DNA of 58,385 nt from Runella sp. (lineage in GTDB: Bacteria; Bacteroidota; Bacteroidia; Cytophagales; Spirosomataceae), in the NCBI RefSeq assembly GCF_027484545.1, contig NZ_JAIXST010000194.1:1-58385 (forward strand). Direction: 5' to 3'. Each line of letters starts with the position of its first letter. Position 1 is the first letter of the stretch. Shown piece after piece: positions 9,461-18,505 of this stretch. The position numbers and the translations under genes were made by a program. Below the pieces are notes generated by a model. It saw only the letters and a list, made by a program, of their open reading frames with translations, did no database searches and was not told the origin of the DNA.

Positions 9461-9490
9461 TTGTGAGCAACCATTGGGAAGTATATTTTA
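9461..9490 (+). promoter_or_regulatory. Possible Bacteroidota promoter for the 9518 gene
   Basis: TTTG at 9461-9464, an 18-bp spacer and TATATTTT at 9483-9490 resemble the TTTG-N19-21-TAnnTTTG consensus with one mismatch in the -7 box. It lies 28 bp before the start codon. Confidence 0.35.
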
Positions 9491-9517
9491 AAAAGTTATG
9501 CCAAACTCAACAAATCC

Positions 9518-10063
9518 ATGAAAAAATTACTTATTTCTTTTTTGATTCTGTTAGCAACTATCATAGCAGTATGGGCACAGGCTCCAAATGCTTCATCATC
9601 CAAAAATAATTGGCGAATAAAGGATGGGAAAATCCAACGGTTTTTTGGGGAAAATTGGGAAAATGTAGAATTGCCCACAACTCTACCAATCACCGCACTT
9701 GATGTATTAACTGATGATTATGGCTGGGCAGTTGGCCACAATGCGACACTGCTTCGTTGGGATGGTGAACGCTGGAGTGATGTGTTGGTATTTACCAATG
9801 AAAATCTGACGGCAGTATATCTTGCCAATGCTCAGGAGGGTTGGGCGGTGGGAAATCAGGGAACAATTCTTCATTGGAACGGCACAAGTTGGAACCCGGA
9901 AGCTTGTCCACTAACGGAAGCACTGGTAATTGTGAAGCCTTTAGCTACAGGGGTAGTGCAAATTACATCGCAAAGCGGAATTACGTTGGTGCAGGAAATG
10001 GGTGTTTGGAAAATACAACTGGTTGCCAATCAACCAACGATGGCTGGCAAGCAGATCGAGTAA
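9518..10063 (+). CDS. Exported protein with BNR/YCF48-like repeats
   Basis: Small secreted or periplasmic protein of 181 residues. A signal peptide (about 1-20, ending VWAQ) precedes two similar beta-propeller-type repeats, GWAVGHNATLLRWDGERW (about 69-86) and GWAVGNQGTILHWNGTSW (about 107-124). These repeats are typical of BNR or YCF48-like blades; with only two full repeats it cannot form a complete propeller alone and may be a fragment of a larger ancestor. Function unknown. Its stop codon abuts that of the convergent TPR gene. Confidence 0.65.
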   Translation: MKKLLISFLILLATIIAVWAQAPNASSSKNNWRIKDGKIQRFFGENWENVELPTTLPITALDVLTDDYGWAVGHNATLLRWDGERWSDVLVFTNENLTAVYLANAQEGWAVGNQGTILHWNGTSWNPEACPLTEALVIVKPLATGVVQITSQSGITLVQEMGVWKIQLVANQPTMAGKQIE

Positions 10064-11242
10064 CTACCTGAAGAAATCTTTTGCTTCTTTTAAGAGAGCT
10101 TTGTATTCGGCCAGTTCTTCTACTTTTTTATAATAGCCAATGGCTTTTTTACGGTCTCCTGCCCGAAGAGCAATGCGGGCCAAACCTGCATAAGAAAAAG
10201 CGTGGTACTCTTTGGTATATTCGTCGTCGTAGGATTGGCGAAGAGCCGCTTGGTAGAACTTGACAGCTTCTTGGTCGTTTTTGAGGTGCTTTTCCTGAAT
10301 TAAACCTTCAAATGTTCGCCATATAATGGGGAAAAACTTGTCCGTCCGCTTGGTAAGTCGTTCGAGGTAAGGTTTGGCTTCCTCGTATTTGTTCAGAAGT
10401 AATAGAGCTTCCGTGTATTTCATCAAAAATATGGGATTGTTAGGGTATTTTTGGGTCAATGATGCTAAATAAACACCGGCACGTTCATACCGTAATTCAT
10501 GTTTTAGAAAAATTCTGGCTAAATAAAATGCTGATTCCGTGCGTGTAAAGACCCCCTTTCGGGCGGCAACATCCATTTGTCGAAGGCCTTCCTCGCGGTT
10601 TCCGTCTTTAAAGAAAAATAGCATGGGCTTAACAATCGGATGATCTTCAGGATAGCGAATTACGTAATAATTGTATAACCCAGACGAAAAATAAAATTCA
10701 GGATTTTTATCCATGTATTTAAACCCTTCCATCACGTAATCATACGCTTGTTTGGCTTCACTGACGGCCTTAAGCTTATCGCCATTGTAATTATGCATTA
10801 ATGCAATATAGCCATGCCCTGCCATTGAAAAGAAAGCGGCTTCCGGACGTGTCTTTTCGTTTTTCTCTAATACTTTGGCTTTTGCCAAACAATCATGTAA
10901 TAGACTAAGGTATTGCCCACTAACCCCTTTGTTGTCTTTCACGGGCAGGTATTGCCATTGTAGCTGCATGGCTTTGAGCATAGAATTAACGGGGTGATTA
11001 GGATATTTGGCTCGAATTTGTCGTGCTACAGGTTCAACCTCTCCAAATTCATAATTATAAATATGATCAATGGCTTCCAGAACTAAATTTTGGGTAGGGA
11101 TGTCGTACAGAATTTGAGTATGGGCTGTGGGAGAAACAAAACAAAAAGCAAAGAGAAAAAGGAAAAACTGCAAAAAGTGAGCGAGAATTGAGTTTTTTAT
11201 TTTTGAGGTATTTCCTTTAAATAAGAGAATGTTTCGTTTCAT
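10064..11242 (-). CDS. Tetratricopeptide-repeat protein, membrane-anchored or exported
   Basis: A 392-residue protein with a long hydrophobic N-terminal segment (about 20-42) that could be a signal peptide or anchor, followed by helical TPR-like repeats. The clearest units are around 225-260 (AFYLARIFLKHELRYERAGV) and 340-385 (FSYAGLARIALRAGDRKKAIGYYKKVEEL). Such proteins usually scaffold protein complexes in the periplasm. No catalytic motif is visible. The first ATG (MKRN) gives about 18 residues before the hydrophobic stretch; a later start is possible. Confidence 0.7.
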   Translation of the reverse strand: MKRNILLFKGNTSKIKNSILAHFLQFFLFLFAFCFVSPTAHTQILYDIPTQNLVLEAIDHIYNYEFGEVEPVARQIRAKYPNHPVNSMLKAMQLQWQYLPVKDNKGVSGQYLSLLHDCLAKAKVLEKNEKTRPEAAFFSMAGHGYIALMHNYNGDKLKAVSEAKQAYDYVMEGFKYMDKNPEFYFSSGLYNYYVIRYPEDHPIVKPMLFFFKDGNREEGLRQMDVAARKGVFTRTESAFYLARIFLKHELRYERAGVYLASLTQKYPNNPIFLMKYTEALLLLNKYEEAKPYLERLTKRTDKFFPIIWRTFEGLIQEKHLKNDQEAVKFYQAALRQSYDDEYTKEYHAFSYAGLARIALRAGDRKKAIGYYKKVEELAEYKALLKEAKDFFR

Positions 11243-11277
11243 GTAGCGGTTACTGCAGATAGATAGAAAATGCTAAT

Positions 11278-11309
11278 TTTGGGCGTTCGGTGGGAAACCT
11301 TTAGCTTTG
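11278..11309 (+). promoter_or_regulatory. Consensus Bacteroidota promoter upstream of the M16 peptidase
   Basis: TTTG at 11278-11281, exactly 20 bp of spacer, then TAGCTTTG at 11302-11309 is a full match to the phylum's -33/-7 sigma consensus. Transcription would begin near 11316, giving a leader of about 125 nt before the start codon at 11440. Confidence 0.6.
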
Positions 11310-11439
11310 TCCTTAACGTTAAAGAACCAATAAAGAGTTTAATAAACAATTATTTTTTTACGGAACGAGGGAGTATTCATCAGAACCTAACCCGGATTTA
11401 CTGTTGATTGCCGACTATTGACTGTGTACGCAAAAATTC

Positions 11440-12678
11440 ATGATTCACTACGACCATTTTACCCTTGACAACGGCCTTGAAGTCTATGTCCACGAAGATC
11501 ATACTACTGCCATGGCGGCAGTCAATATTTTGTACAATGTTGGCTCGCGTGATGAAGAAGAAAGCCGCACCGGCTTTGCTCACCTTTTTGAGCATTTAAT
11601 GTTTGGCGGCTCCAAGAACATACCTGCTTACGACGAACCGCTCCAAAAAGTAGGCGGAGAAAACAACGCTTTCACCTCGCCCGACATTACCAATTATTAC
11701 ATTACTCTCCCGGCCGTCAATTTGGAAACGGCCTTTTGGCTCGAATCCGACCGGATGATGAGTCTGTCATTTGACCCTAAAGTGCTTGAAATTCAACAAA
11801 AAGTAGTAATAGAGGAATTTAATCAACGTTACCTTAATCAGCCTTATGGGGATGTTTGGCTTAAATTGCGTCCGTTGGCTTATCAGGTGCATCCTTATCG
11901 CTGGGCCACAATTGGCAAAGAAATCAGCCATATTGAAAATGCGACACTCGAAGATGTTCGACACTTTTTTTATAAATACTATCTTCCCAACAACGCGATT
12001 TTGGTCGTGGCTGGCGATGTGACGTTGCCGCAAGTGAAAGCATTAACGGAGAAGTGGTTTGGACCCATCGCAGCAGGGGAGAAGTACGTCAGAAACTTGC
12101 CTCAGGAGCCGATTCAAACGGCTGCCCGATTTATGGAAACGGCGGAAAAAGTACCATTGAACGCGCTCTATAAAGCGTATCATGTTCCGGGACGTTTTGC
12201 GGAGGATTATTATACGGTTGATTTGATGAGTGATGTGTTGGGACGTGGAAAGTCAGCACGTATGTATCAAAAATTGTTGAAAGAGAGAAAGTTGTTTACG
12301 AATATCAACGCCTATAATACAGCTTCAGTGGATCCAGGTTTGTTCGTAGTACAGGGAAATCTGAACCCGGGTGTGACGTTTGAAGAAGCCGATGCTGCTG
12401 TGGAAGAAGTCTTACAGGAACTGGTAGAAATAACGTTGCCGGAAATGGAGTTGAATAAAGTAAAAAATCAGGCCGAATCTACACTTGCTTTCTCAGAAGT
12501 TGAACTGCTTAATCGGGCCATGAATTTGGCGTATGCAGCCAGTTCGGGAAACCCCGATTTGGTCAATTGTGAAGCAGAACAAATACAGGCTGTAACGGTA
12601 GAAGATGTGCAAAATATGGCTAAACGAGTTCTTAGAAAAGAAAACAGTTCTACGTTGTATTATCGAGCCATTCAATAA
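11440..12678 (+). CDS. M16-family zinc metallopeptidase
   Basis: Insulinase/pitrilysin-type protease. The 412-residue protein has the inverted zinc motif H48-L-F-E51-H52 and the distal glutamate in VVIEEFNQR (E125/E126), so the catalytic half is complete. The second half (about 200-412) is the usual M16 partner domain, giving the short single-chain form seen in bacterial processing peptidases. No signal peptide is visible, so probably cytoplasmic. It is followed 12 bp later by ispF on the same strand and is preceded by a strong promoter match. Confidence 0.88.
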   Translation: MIHYDHFTLDNGLEVYVHEDHTTAMAAVNILYNVGSRDEEESRTGFAHLFEHLMFGGSKNIPAYDEPLQKVGGENNAFTSPDITNYYITLPAVNLETAFWLESDRMMSLSFDPKVLEIQQKVVIEEFNQRYLNQPYGDVWLKLRPLAYQVHPYRWATIGKEISHIENATLEDVRHFFYKYYLPNNAILVVAGDVTLPQVKALTEKWFGPIAAGEKYVRNLPQEPIQTAARFMETAEKVPLNALYKAYHVPGRFAEDYYTVDLMSDVLGRGKSARMYQKLLKERKLFTNINAYNTASVDPGLFVVQGNLNPGVTFEEADAAVEEVLQELVEITLPEMELNKVKNQAESTLAFSEVELLNRAMNLAYAASSGNPDLVNCEAEQIQAVTVEDVQNMAKRVLRKENSSTLYYRAIQ

Positions 12679-12689
12679 AGAAAAGACGA

Positions 12690-13178
12690 ATGAAATTTAG
12701 AATCGGACAGGGTTACGATGTTCATCAATTGGAAGAAGGTCGAGATTTTTGGTTAGGAGGCATTAAAATCCCTCATACTTATGGCGCAAAAGGGCATTCA
12801 GATGCCGATGTGGTGTGCCATGTGTTATGTGATGCGCTGCTGGGTGCGGCCAATATGCGTAATATCGGCTACCATTTTTCGGACAAAGACCCGCAATGGA
12901 AAGGCGTAGACAGTAAAATACTCTTAGCAAAAGTTTTGGAAATGATTCGTGAGGCAGGATATGAGGTCGGAAATGTAGATGTAACGGTGATTTTGCAGGA
13001 ACCAAAACTCAATCCACACATACCCATTATGAAAGAATGTTTGTCAGGAGTAATGAACGTAGATGTCGAAGATATTTCCATCAAAGCCACTACTTCCGAA
13101 AACATGGGATTTGTAGGCCGAAAAGAGGGGATTGCCGCATTGTGTGTGGCTTTGATCTATAAACCTGAAGGGAGATAG
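12690..13178 (+). CDS. ispF: 2-C-methyl-D-erythritol 2,4-cyclodiphosphate synthase
   Basis: Cyclises CDP-methylerythritol 2-phosphate to MEcPP in the MEP isoprenoid pathway. The 162-residue protein is full length. Metal ligands D10, H12 (GYDVH) and H44 are present, as is the HSDAD motif at 36-40. The C-terminal TSENMGFVGRKEGI segment is the family signature. It lies 12 bp downstream of the M16 peptidase gene and is probably co-transcribed with it. Confidence 0.97.
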   Translation: MKFRIGQGYDVHQLEEGRDFWLGGIKIPHTYGAKGHSDADVVCHVLCDALLGAANMRNIGYHFSDKDPQWKGVDSKILLAKVLEMIREAGYEVGNVDVTVILQEPKLNPHIPIMKECLSGVMNVDVEDISIKATTSENMGFVGRKEGIAALCVALIYKPEGR

Positions 13179-13232
13179 TTAAGAGTAAGAATAAAAGCAG
13201 TGAAGGATACCATTATTTCAAAACCCAATACA

Positions 13233-14366
13233 ATGAAAAAACACCTTGCCTTTCTTTGCAGTTTGATTGCCTTGGCTGCCTGTGGCCAAAACACCAACAA
13301 CGGCCCCATTACTCAACCGCTTGGTTTTGAAGAATATGACCCTATCTCAACGCTCAAGGTCGCAGAGCATAAAGTAACGCGATCGAAATTTCCATTTATT
13401 GATGTTCATAATCACCAATTCGGGATGAATTCTCAGGATTTAGGAAAATTGATAACTGATATGGACGCGCTTAATATGGGAGTAATGGTCAACCTGAGCG
13501 GTCGGGGGTTTTCGCAACAATGGGAAGAAGGCACTTCTACCATCAACGGTGCCATTGCCAATGTTCGCAAAAATTATCCGAAACGGTTCATGATTTTTAC
13601 CAATCCTGAATTGAAAGACATTGGTTCACCGGGCTATGGGCAACGCGCTGCCAAGCAAATTGAAGATGATGTAAAAGCGGGAGCCGTTGGAATGAAAGTG
13701 TATAAAAGCTTGGGATTCAGCGGCATCAAAGACACCGACGGTAAACGCGTAGCCGTAAGTGACCCACGTCTTGATCCAATTTGGGCAAAATGCGGTGAAT
13801 TGGGCATTCCGGTCATTATTCACACTGCTGACCCCAAATCATTTTGGGACCCTATGGACCGCTACAACGAGCGTTGGTTGGAACTCAAAACTCACGCAGG
13901 ACGCAAGCGAGATGCCAACGACCCCGTTCCTTTTGACTCCTTAATGCGCGAACAACACGCCGTTTTTGCCCGTCATCCCAAAACGACGTTCATCAATGCA
14001 CACATGGGTTGGTATCCCAATGACCTTAAAAAACTGGATAGCCTGATGAAGAAATTCCCAAATATGTACGTAGAAATCGGAGCGGTCATTGCAGAATTGG
14101 GGCGTCAACCTCGCGCTGCCAATCAGTTTTTTACCAAATGGCAGGATAGAATCCTATTTGGAAAAGACAGTTGGGTGCCTTCCGAATACGCAACGTATTT
14201 TCGGGTTTTGGAAACGGATGACGAATATTTCCCTTACCACAAAAAATACCACGCTTTTTGGCGGATGTACGGAATGGGTTTGTCCGACGAAGTGCTGAAA
14301 AAAGTATATTACAAAAACGCGTTGCGGATTATTCCTAATATTGATAAGTCGCAATTTCCTGATTAA
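13233..14366 (+). CDS. Amidohydrolase-family lipoprotein
   Basis: TIM-barrel metal-dependent hydrolase of the amidohydrolase_2 type, exported as a lipoprotein. I choose the ATG at 13233 rather than an upstream GTG at 13200 because it places a clean lipoprotein signal at the N-terminus, with lipobox LAAC and Cys17. Metal-site candidates are the HNHQ segment after PFIDV, HTADP in the middle and HMGW. The late FGKDSW holds the expected aspartate. Substrate unknown; decarboxylase-like members share this fold. It follows ispF by about 55 bp. Confidence 0.8.
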   Translation: MKKHLAFLCSLIALAACGQNTNNGPITQPLGFEEYDPISTLKVAEHKVTRSKFPFIDVHNHQFGMNSQDLGKLITDMDALNMGVMVNLSGRGFSQQWEEGTSTINGAIANVRKNYPKRFMIFTNPELKDIGSPGYGQRAAKQIEDDVKAGAVGMKVYKSLGFSGIKDTDGKRVAVSDPRLDPIWAKCGELGIPVIIHTADPKSFWDPMDRYNERWLELKTHAGRKRDANDPVPFDSLMREQHAVFARHPKTTFINAHMGWYPNDLKKLDSLMKKFPNMYVEIGAVIAELGRQPRAANQFFTKWQDRILFGKDSWVPSEYATYFRVLETDDEYFPYHKKYHAFWRMYGMGLSDEVLKKVYYKNALRIIPNIDKSQFPD

Positions 14367-14433
14367 ATACAGCATGATTTAAGTAGAGATTTTGAGTGTT
14401 TTTGGAAGAAATGATTCGAAACAATTACCAAAA

Positions 14434-14688
14434 ATGGAAAATAGAATTTACAGAGTGGTCATTACCAAAGATGACACGGGAGGTTATTTTGCTGACATTC
14501 CAACACTTAACTACTGTATAGCTTACGGTAGTACCATGGAGGAAGCGATGCAAAATATTAGAGATGCTCTGGAAGGCGTTCTTTTAGTAATGGAAGAAGA
14601 AGGACTTCCTATTCCTGATGACAGTAATGCAGTAGAGTATTCCATTTCTGTACCCATCAATTCAGCTTCTAAACTTTTGATAGCATAA
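14434..14688 (+). CDS. hicB: HicB-like antitoxin
   Basis: Antitoxin partner of the HicA toxin encoded immediately downstream. The 84-residue protein starts at the internal ATG (MENRIYRV) at 14434; an upstream TTG extension would add unlikely residues. The partial RNase-H-like HicB fold is visible in GGYFADIPTLNYCIAYG, followed by the helix TMEEAMQNIRDALEGVLLVM. No obvious C-terminal DNA-binding domain is present, so it is a short HicB. The order antitoxin-then-toxin is one of the two known arrangements. Confidence 0.85.
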   Translation: MENRIYRVVITKDDTGGYFADIPTLNYCIAYGSTMEEAMQNIRDALEGVLLVMEEEGLPIPDDSNAVEYSISVPINSASKLLIA

Positions 14689-14692
14689 CTTG

Positions 14693-14896
14693 ATGAATCA
14701 GTCACCAAAGAATTTAATCAAGGTTTTGGAAGCAAAAGGTTGGATAATGAAACGTATTAATGGTAGTTATCATTTAATGTATCACCCCGAAAGAAAACAG
14801 ACAATGCCTATTCCTGTCCATGGAAACAAAGATATTCCCTTGGGATTGTTTTTGTCGATTCTTAAGCGGACGGATACGAGCATGGATGAATTGTAA
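14693..14896 (+). CDS. hicA: HicA-like mRNA interferase toxin
   Basis: Small dsRBD-fold ribonuclease toxin that cleaves mRNA on release from HicB. The 67-residue protein begins at ATG 14693, 4 nt after the hicB stop; a TTG three bases earlier is in frame. The catalytic-type histidine is H27 in NGSYHLMYHP, and the basic segment after it and the C-terminal helix GLFLSILKR fit the family. Its tight spacing with hicB implies one transcript. Confidence 0.85.
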   Translation: MNQSPKNLIKVLEAKGWIMKRINGSYHLMYHPERKQTMPIPVHGNKDIPLGLFLSILKRTDTSMDEL

Positions 14897-14939
14897 GTTA
14901 ATGTTTTAAGAGCTACATAAACCCACATAAACTAAAAGA

Positions 14940-15842
14940 ATGTCTCATTCCCTTCCCTCGGTTCATACATTACTCCAATCGCGTGGCTATATTGCTGACG
15001 AATACGTAGCAATGTCAGTCTATTTGGCAATGCAATTGAATAAACCGCTCTTGATTGAAGGTCCGGCAGGTGTGGGCAAAACCGAAATTGCCAAAGTAAT
15101 GGCGCAGGCGTTAGAGACAGACTTGATTCGACTGCAGTGTTACGAAGGATTGGATGCTCACCACGCCATTTATGAGTGGAATTATCAACATCAGTTGTTG
15201 TATTTGAAAATGGGAGAAAGTAATAAAGCAGAACGCAGTCAGGAAGAGATGGAGAAATCTATTTTTAGTGAGAAATTTTTACTGAAACGCCCCCTTTTAC
15301 AGGCACTTACGCACCCAAAGTCTCCCGTTTTGTTGATTGATGAAGTAGATAGAGCCGACGAAGAATTTGAGAGCTTTTTACTCGAAATGCTTTCGGATTG
15401 GCAAATAACCATTCCCGAAATAGGAACAATTAAGGCGACCCATATCCCGCACGTGATTCTGACGGGCAATCGTACCCGTGAACTTTCGGAAGCCTTGCGT
15501 CGGCGGTGTTTGTATCTGTGGATAGATTATCCGCCCTTTGAGAAAGAATTGGCCATTGTAAAATCGAAAGTAGAGCAAATAGACGCGACGTTGGCACGTC
15601 AGATTACTGCCTTTATGCAGGAGTTGCGAAAACAACGGCTCAATAAAGTGCCGGGCATTGCTGAAACACTCGATTGGGCGCAGGCTTTGGCAGGTATGCA
15701 CATCAATCATCTGGAAAAATCGTTGGTAGAATCTACCCTCGGAGTTGTCCTGAAAGATTGGCAGGATATTCGACAAACGCAGTTGAGTCTGTCGGAGTTA
15801 TTTGATAAAGTTGGGATTAAGTCCAAGTTGGAAGAAGCGTAG
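14940..15842 (+). CDS. MoxR-type AAA+ ATPase
   Basis: Chaperone-like ATPase, 300 residues. Walker A GPAGVGKTE at 41-49, Walker B VLLIDEVDRAD at about 130-140, sensor-1 LTGNRTRE and an arginine-finger region EALRRRCLYLWIDYPP identify the MoxR group, closest in appearance to CoxD-like members. These usually work with a von Willebrand A-domain protein, which is not encoded next to it here. It is flanked by two toxin-antitoxin pairs, so an unusual context rather than a maturation operon. Confidence 0.85.
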   Translation: MSHSLPSVHTLLQSRGYIADEYVAMSVYLAMQLNKPLLIEGPAGVGKTEIAKVMAQALETDLIRLQCYEGLDAHHAIYEWNYQHQLLYLKMGESNKAERSQEEMEKSIFSEKFLLKRPLLQALTHPKSPVLLIDEVDRADEEFESFLLEMLSDWQITIPEIGTIKATHIPHVILTGNRTRELSEALRRRCLYLWIDYPPFEKELAIVKSKVEQIDATLARQITAFMQELRKQRLNKVPGIAETLDWAQALAGMHINHLEKSLVESTLGVVLKDWQDIRQTQLSLSELFDKVGIKSKLEEA

Positions 15843-15917
15843 AAATCCCCGGAAAGCTAATTGCACAGTTTGAAGTTGTTGGTAAAAAAAGCATTTTTGC
15901 ATTAATATCTTACCTCG

Positions 15918-16211
15918 ATGAAGTTATCCAAGAATCATATCCGCCGAATTCAAAACTATTTTAAGACACAACCGGTCTTGAAGGCGTATCTGTTTGGCTC
16001 GTATGTACGGGGAGAAGCAACTGAAGAAAGTGATGTGGATTTGTTGGTTGAATTAGATTATTCTCAACGAATTGGACTTCATTATGTACAAATGATTTTT
16101 GATTTGGAAGACTTACTTCATAAAAAAGTGGATTTGGTTTCAGAAGAAGGCTTATCAAAATACATTCGACCCTATATAGAAGCAGAAAAACAACTGATAT
16201 ATGAAAGGTGA
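15918..16211 (+). CDS. mntA: MntA-like nucleotidyltransferase antitoxin
   Basis: Minimal nucleotidyltransferase of 97 residues. The motif GS(27-28)-x10-D39-x-D41 (LFGSYVRGEATEESDVD) is intact. In the HEPN/MNT systems such proteins AMPylate the active site of the HepT ribonuclease and so neutralise it. The gene overlaps hepT by 11 bp, implying translational coupling. Confidence 0.88.
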   Translation: MKLSKNHIRRIQNYFKTQPVLKAYLFGSYVRGEATEESDVDLLVELDYSQRIGLHYVQMIFDLEDLLHKKVDLVSEEGLSKYIRPYIEAEKQLIYER

Positions 16212-16545
16212 ATTGGGGGATGAAGCACGACTTCGACATATTTACGATGCCATTTTAGAAATTGAGACTTATACACATGATGTTGATATTGATAAGTTTT
16301 TAGGCAATTCAATGATGCGTTTTGCTTGTATTAAACAAATTGAAATCATTGGAGAAGCGGGTAATCATGTTACAAAAACAACCCAACTGCGGTTTAGTGA
16401 AGTAGAATGGCGCAAAATTGTTGGATTAAGAAATATTGTCATCCACGAATATTTCGGGATTGACTTTGATGTAATTTGGGGGATTATATTGAGTGATATT
16501 CCCGACTTGAAGGTAAAAATTGAACACATATTGAATCAACTATAA
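16201..16545 (+). CDS. hepT: HepT-like HEPN ribonuclease toxin
   Basis: HEPN-domain RNase, 114 residues, toxin of the MntA/HepT pair. The active-site motif R77-x4-H82-x-Y84 (RNIVIHEYF) is complete, including the tyrosine that is AMPylated in characterised systems. The start codon lies inside mntA. It ends 3 bp before kdsA, so this toxin pair is inserted directly against an essential LPS gene. Confidence 0.88.
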   Translation: MKGELGDEARLRHIYDAILEIETYTHDVDIDKFLGNSMMRFACIKQIEIIGEAGNHVTKTTQLRFSEVEWRKIVGLRNIVIHEYFGIDFDVIWGIILSDIPDLKVKIEHILNQL

Positions 16546-16548
16546 GAA

Positions 16549-17403
16549 ATGCAACAAAAGAAAATCGTTCGCGTAGGCGATATTGAGTGCGGAGCCGATG
16601 AATTATTCCTGATTTCGGGGCCGTGCGTTATTGAAGACGAAAAAATAATGATGACTGTAGCTGAACGCCTCAAAGAAATTTCGGAGCGGCTGGGTATCAA
16701 AATAATTTATAAGTCTTCTTTCATGAAAGACAACCGCAGTAGCTTGGATTATTACATGGGTCCCGGTTTAGAGGCAGGTATCAAGATTTTGGCAAAAGTA
16801 AAAGAGCAATTTGGCTTTACGCTTTTAACCGATGTGCATTATCCTGAACAATGTGCTCCGGTAGCCGAAGTGGTAGACGTGCTTCAAATTCCTGCGTACC
16901 TCTGTATGCAAACTACGCTCGTCGTGGCAGCTGCTAAAACAGGCCGTGTGGTGAACTTGAAACACGGGCAATTTTTGGCTCCTGAAAATATGAAGCACCC
17001 TGTCAAAAAGATTGAAGACAGTGGAAATGAGCAGATTATCCTGACCGAGCGGGGTTATACTTTTGGTTACAATGACTTGATTGTGGACCCGCGTAGTTTT
17101 TATCACATGAACAAAACGGGCTATCCCGTGGTATTTGACGTAACTCATGCGATTCGTAAATACGGGATTCCTTCTAAAGACAGCAAAGGCGGGGCACGTG
17201 AGTATTTGCCTGTGTTAGCTCGCGCCGGCGTAGCTGCGGGAGTGGATGGCTTATTTGTGGAAGCCCATACCTGTCCGTCAGAAGCGCTTTGTGATGCAGC
17301 GAGTCAGTTGGACATCAATTATTTGGAAGAGTTCTTGAAGCCTCTCATCGAGCTTCACAACGTCGAAGTAAAATACCGCGCTTCGGCTCAGGTATTGGCT
17401 TAG
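16549..17403 (+). CDS. kdsA: 3-deoxy-8-phosphooctulonate synthase
   Basis: Condenses phosphoenolpyruvate with arabinose 5-phosphate to make Kdo 8-phosphate for lipid A/LPS. The 284-residue protein has the expected length and signatures: LISGPCVIE near the N-terminus, KSSFMKDNRSS, LTDVHYPEQ, LKHGQFLAPENM and VFDVTHA. It shows that the host is a Gram-negative LPS producer. The ATG at 16549 is 3 bp after the hepT stop, so transcription may run through from the toxin-antitoxin pair. A clear hairpin follows the stop. Confidence 0.96.
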   Translation: MQQKKIVRVGDIECGADELFLISGPCVIEDEKIMMTVAERLKEISERLGIKIIYKSSFMKDNRSSLDYYMGPGLEAGIKILAKVKEQFGFTLLTDVHYPEQCAPVAEVVDVLQIPAYLCMQTTLVVAAAKTGRVVNLKHGQFLAPENMKHPVKKIEDSGNEQIILTERGYTFGYNDLIVDPRSFYHMNKTGYPVVFDVTHAIRKYGIPSKDSKGGAREYLPVLARAGVAAGVDGLFVEAHTCPSEALCDAASQLDINYLEEFLKPLIELHNVEVKYRASAQVLA

Positions 17404-17409
17404 GTATAT

Positions 17410-17457
17410 AAACCTCACAGGTTTCACGGTTTGACGATTTGTAAACCTGTGAGGTTT
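17410..17457. terminator. Long hairpin after kdsA
   Basis: A perfect 15-bp inverted repeat (17410-17424 with 17443-17457, 18-nt loop), with a short T-run at its right edge, follows the kdsA stop by 7 bp. It probably ends kdsA transcription. I recall similar AAACCTGTGAGGTTT hairpins as dispersed repeats in this phylum. Confidence 0.65.
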
Positions 17458-17468
17458 TGCTACAAAAA

Positions 17469-17596
17469 TTAATCTGCTTTTATCATCCACTTCTTTCCAT
17501 CCAATTTTAGGGTCGAATGAGCTACTCGCATCGCTTCATACTTGAAAAGCATAGTCAGCTTGAATGAAATTTTCTTTCCAACAATTATAGTCTCCG
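17469..17596 (-). pseudogene. Possible 3' remnant of a gene, minus strand
   Basis: An open frame of about 42 codons runs from the AraC stop region to a TAA at 17469, with a protein-like end (EAMRVAHSTLKLDGKKWM). It has no start codon and no upstream continuation, because a stop falls inside the AraC gene. It may be the tail of a lost gene, possibly of an NTF2-like or SnoaL-like type, or chance. Confidence 0.25.
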
Positions 17597-18505
17597 TTAA
17601 AAAAGCAAGTCGTTTTTACTATTTACAATCGCAGAATTTGTCATTCGGTTTTGAAATTTTTTGGGAGATTCTCCTATCTGCTTTTTGAATAGCCGAATGA
17701 AATAGGAGTAATCTTCATAACCCAAAGAGTCAGCAACGGCAGCTACGGTTACATCATTGTGAATCAGCATTCTTTGTGCCTCTACCATGACTCTTTTCAG
17801 AATCAAATCGGTCGTTGTTTGGTTTAATGTTTCCTGACAAATGCGATTTAAGTGACGCGTTGTCATATTCATTAAATCAGCGTATTCTTTAGGAAGTTTT
17901 TTCGTTTTGAAATTTTCATCAATCAATTTCTCCAGTTTTTTTATTCTGTTGTACTGAAAAGGCTGTTTATCAACGACTTTGTTGTGTTCCTGATAAGACC
18001 TTGAGAGTTGAATATAGGTTAAATCAATCAGCGAATTCAGTTTTTGAAATTTGAACGGTAAATGGGTTTGATATTCTTCGTAAATCGCTTTAAACAAAGG
18101 TATTACAGAGTCCAAAGCATCTTCTTGCAGGTAAATAACGGGGTAGTTAGTTTGGAGATAAAAGAAGGGAAAATCGGTCAACTTTTTAGAAAGATACGCG
18201 GTATTATAAAATGATTCGGTGTGGAAAAAAACGTAGCCGTTTATATCCGCCGACAGCTCCCACGAATGCACTTGCCCCGGCGTAAGTAAAAATACGCTTC
18301 CTGGACGTACTTCGTAGGTGTCAAAATCTATTTCATGTTTCCCGCTTCCTTCCGTAAACAATACCGCAATATAGGTGCTGTGTTTATGTGCTGAATTAAC
18401 AAAACGATGACTTTGAAGATGACTCCGTAAATTATTGGCATAAAATGCGGTTACCAAATCGGTTTCTGAAAATTCCGTGATACCGTAAATGGGAATGTTT
18501 TTCAT
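17597..18505 (-). CDS. AraC-family transcriptional regulator
   Basis: One-component regulator of 302 residues with an N-terminal cupin sensing domain (about 30-120; VRPGSVFLLTPGQVHSWEL) and a C-terminal AraC HTH domain (about 195-290). The second helix pair VAAVADSLGYEDYSYFIRLF and KKQIGESPKKFQ is well conserved. It is divergent from the DUF983 gene (100 bp between starts), which is one candidate target; no other obvious target is adjacent. Confidence 0.85.
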   Translation of the reverse strand: MKNIPIYGITEFSETDLVTAFYANNLRSHLQSHRFVNSAHKHSTYIAVLFTEGSGKHEIDFDTYEVRPGSVFLLTPGQVHSWELSADINGYVFFHTESFYNTAYLSKKLTDFPFFYLQTNYPVIYLQEDALDSVIPLFKAIYEEYQTHLPFKFQKLNSLIDLTYIQLSRSYQEHNKVVDKQPFQYNRIKKLEKLIDENFKTKKLPKEYADLMNMTTRHLNRICQETLNQTTTDLILKRVMVEAQRMLIHNDVTVAAVADSLGYEDYSYFIRLFKKQIGESPKKFQNRMTNSAIVNSKNDLLF

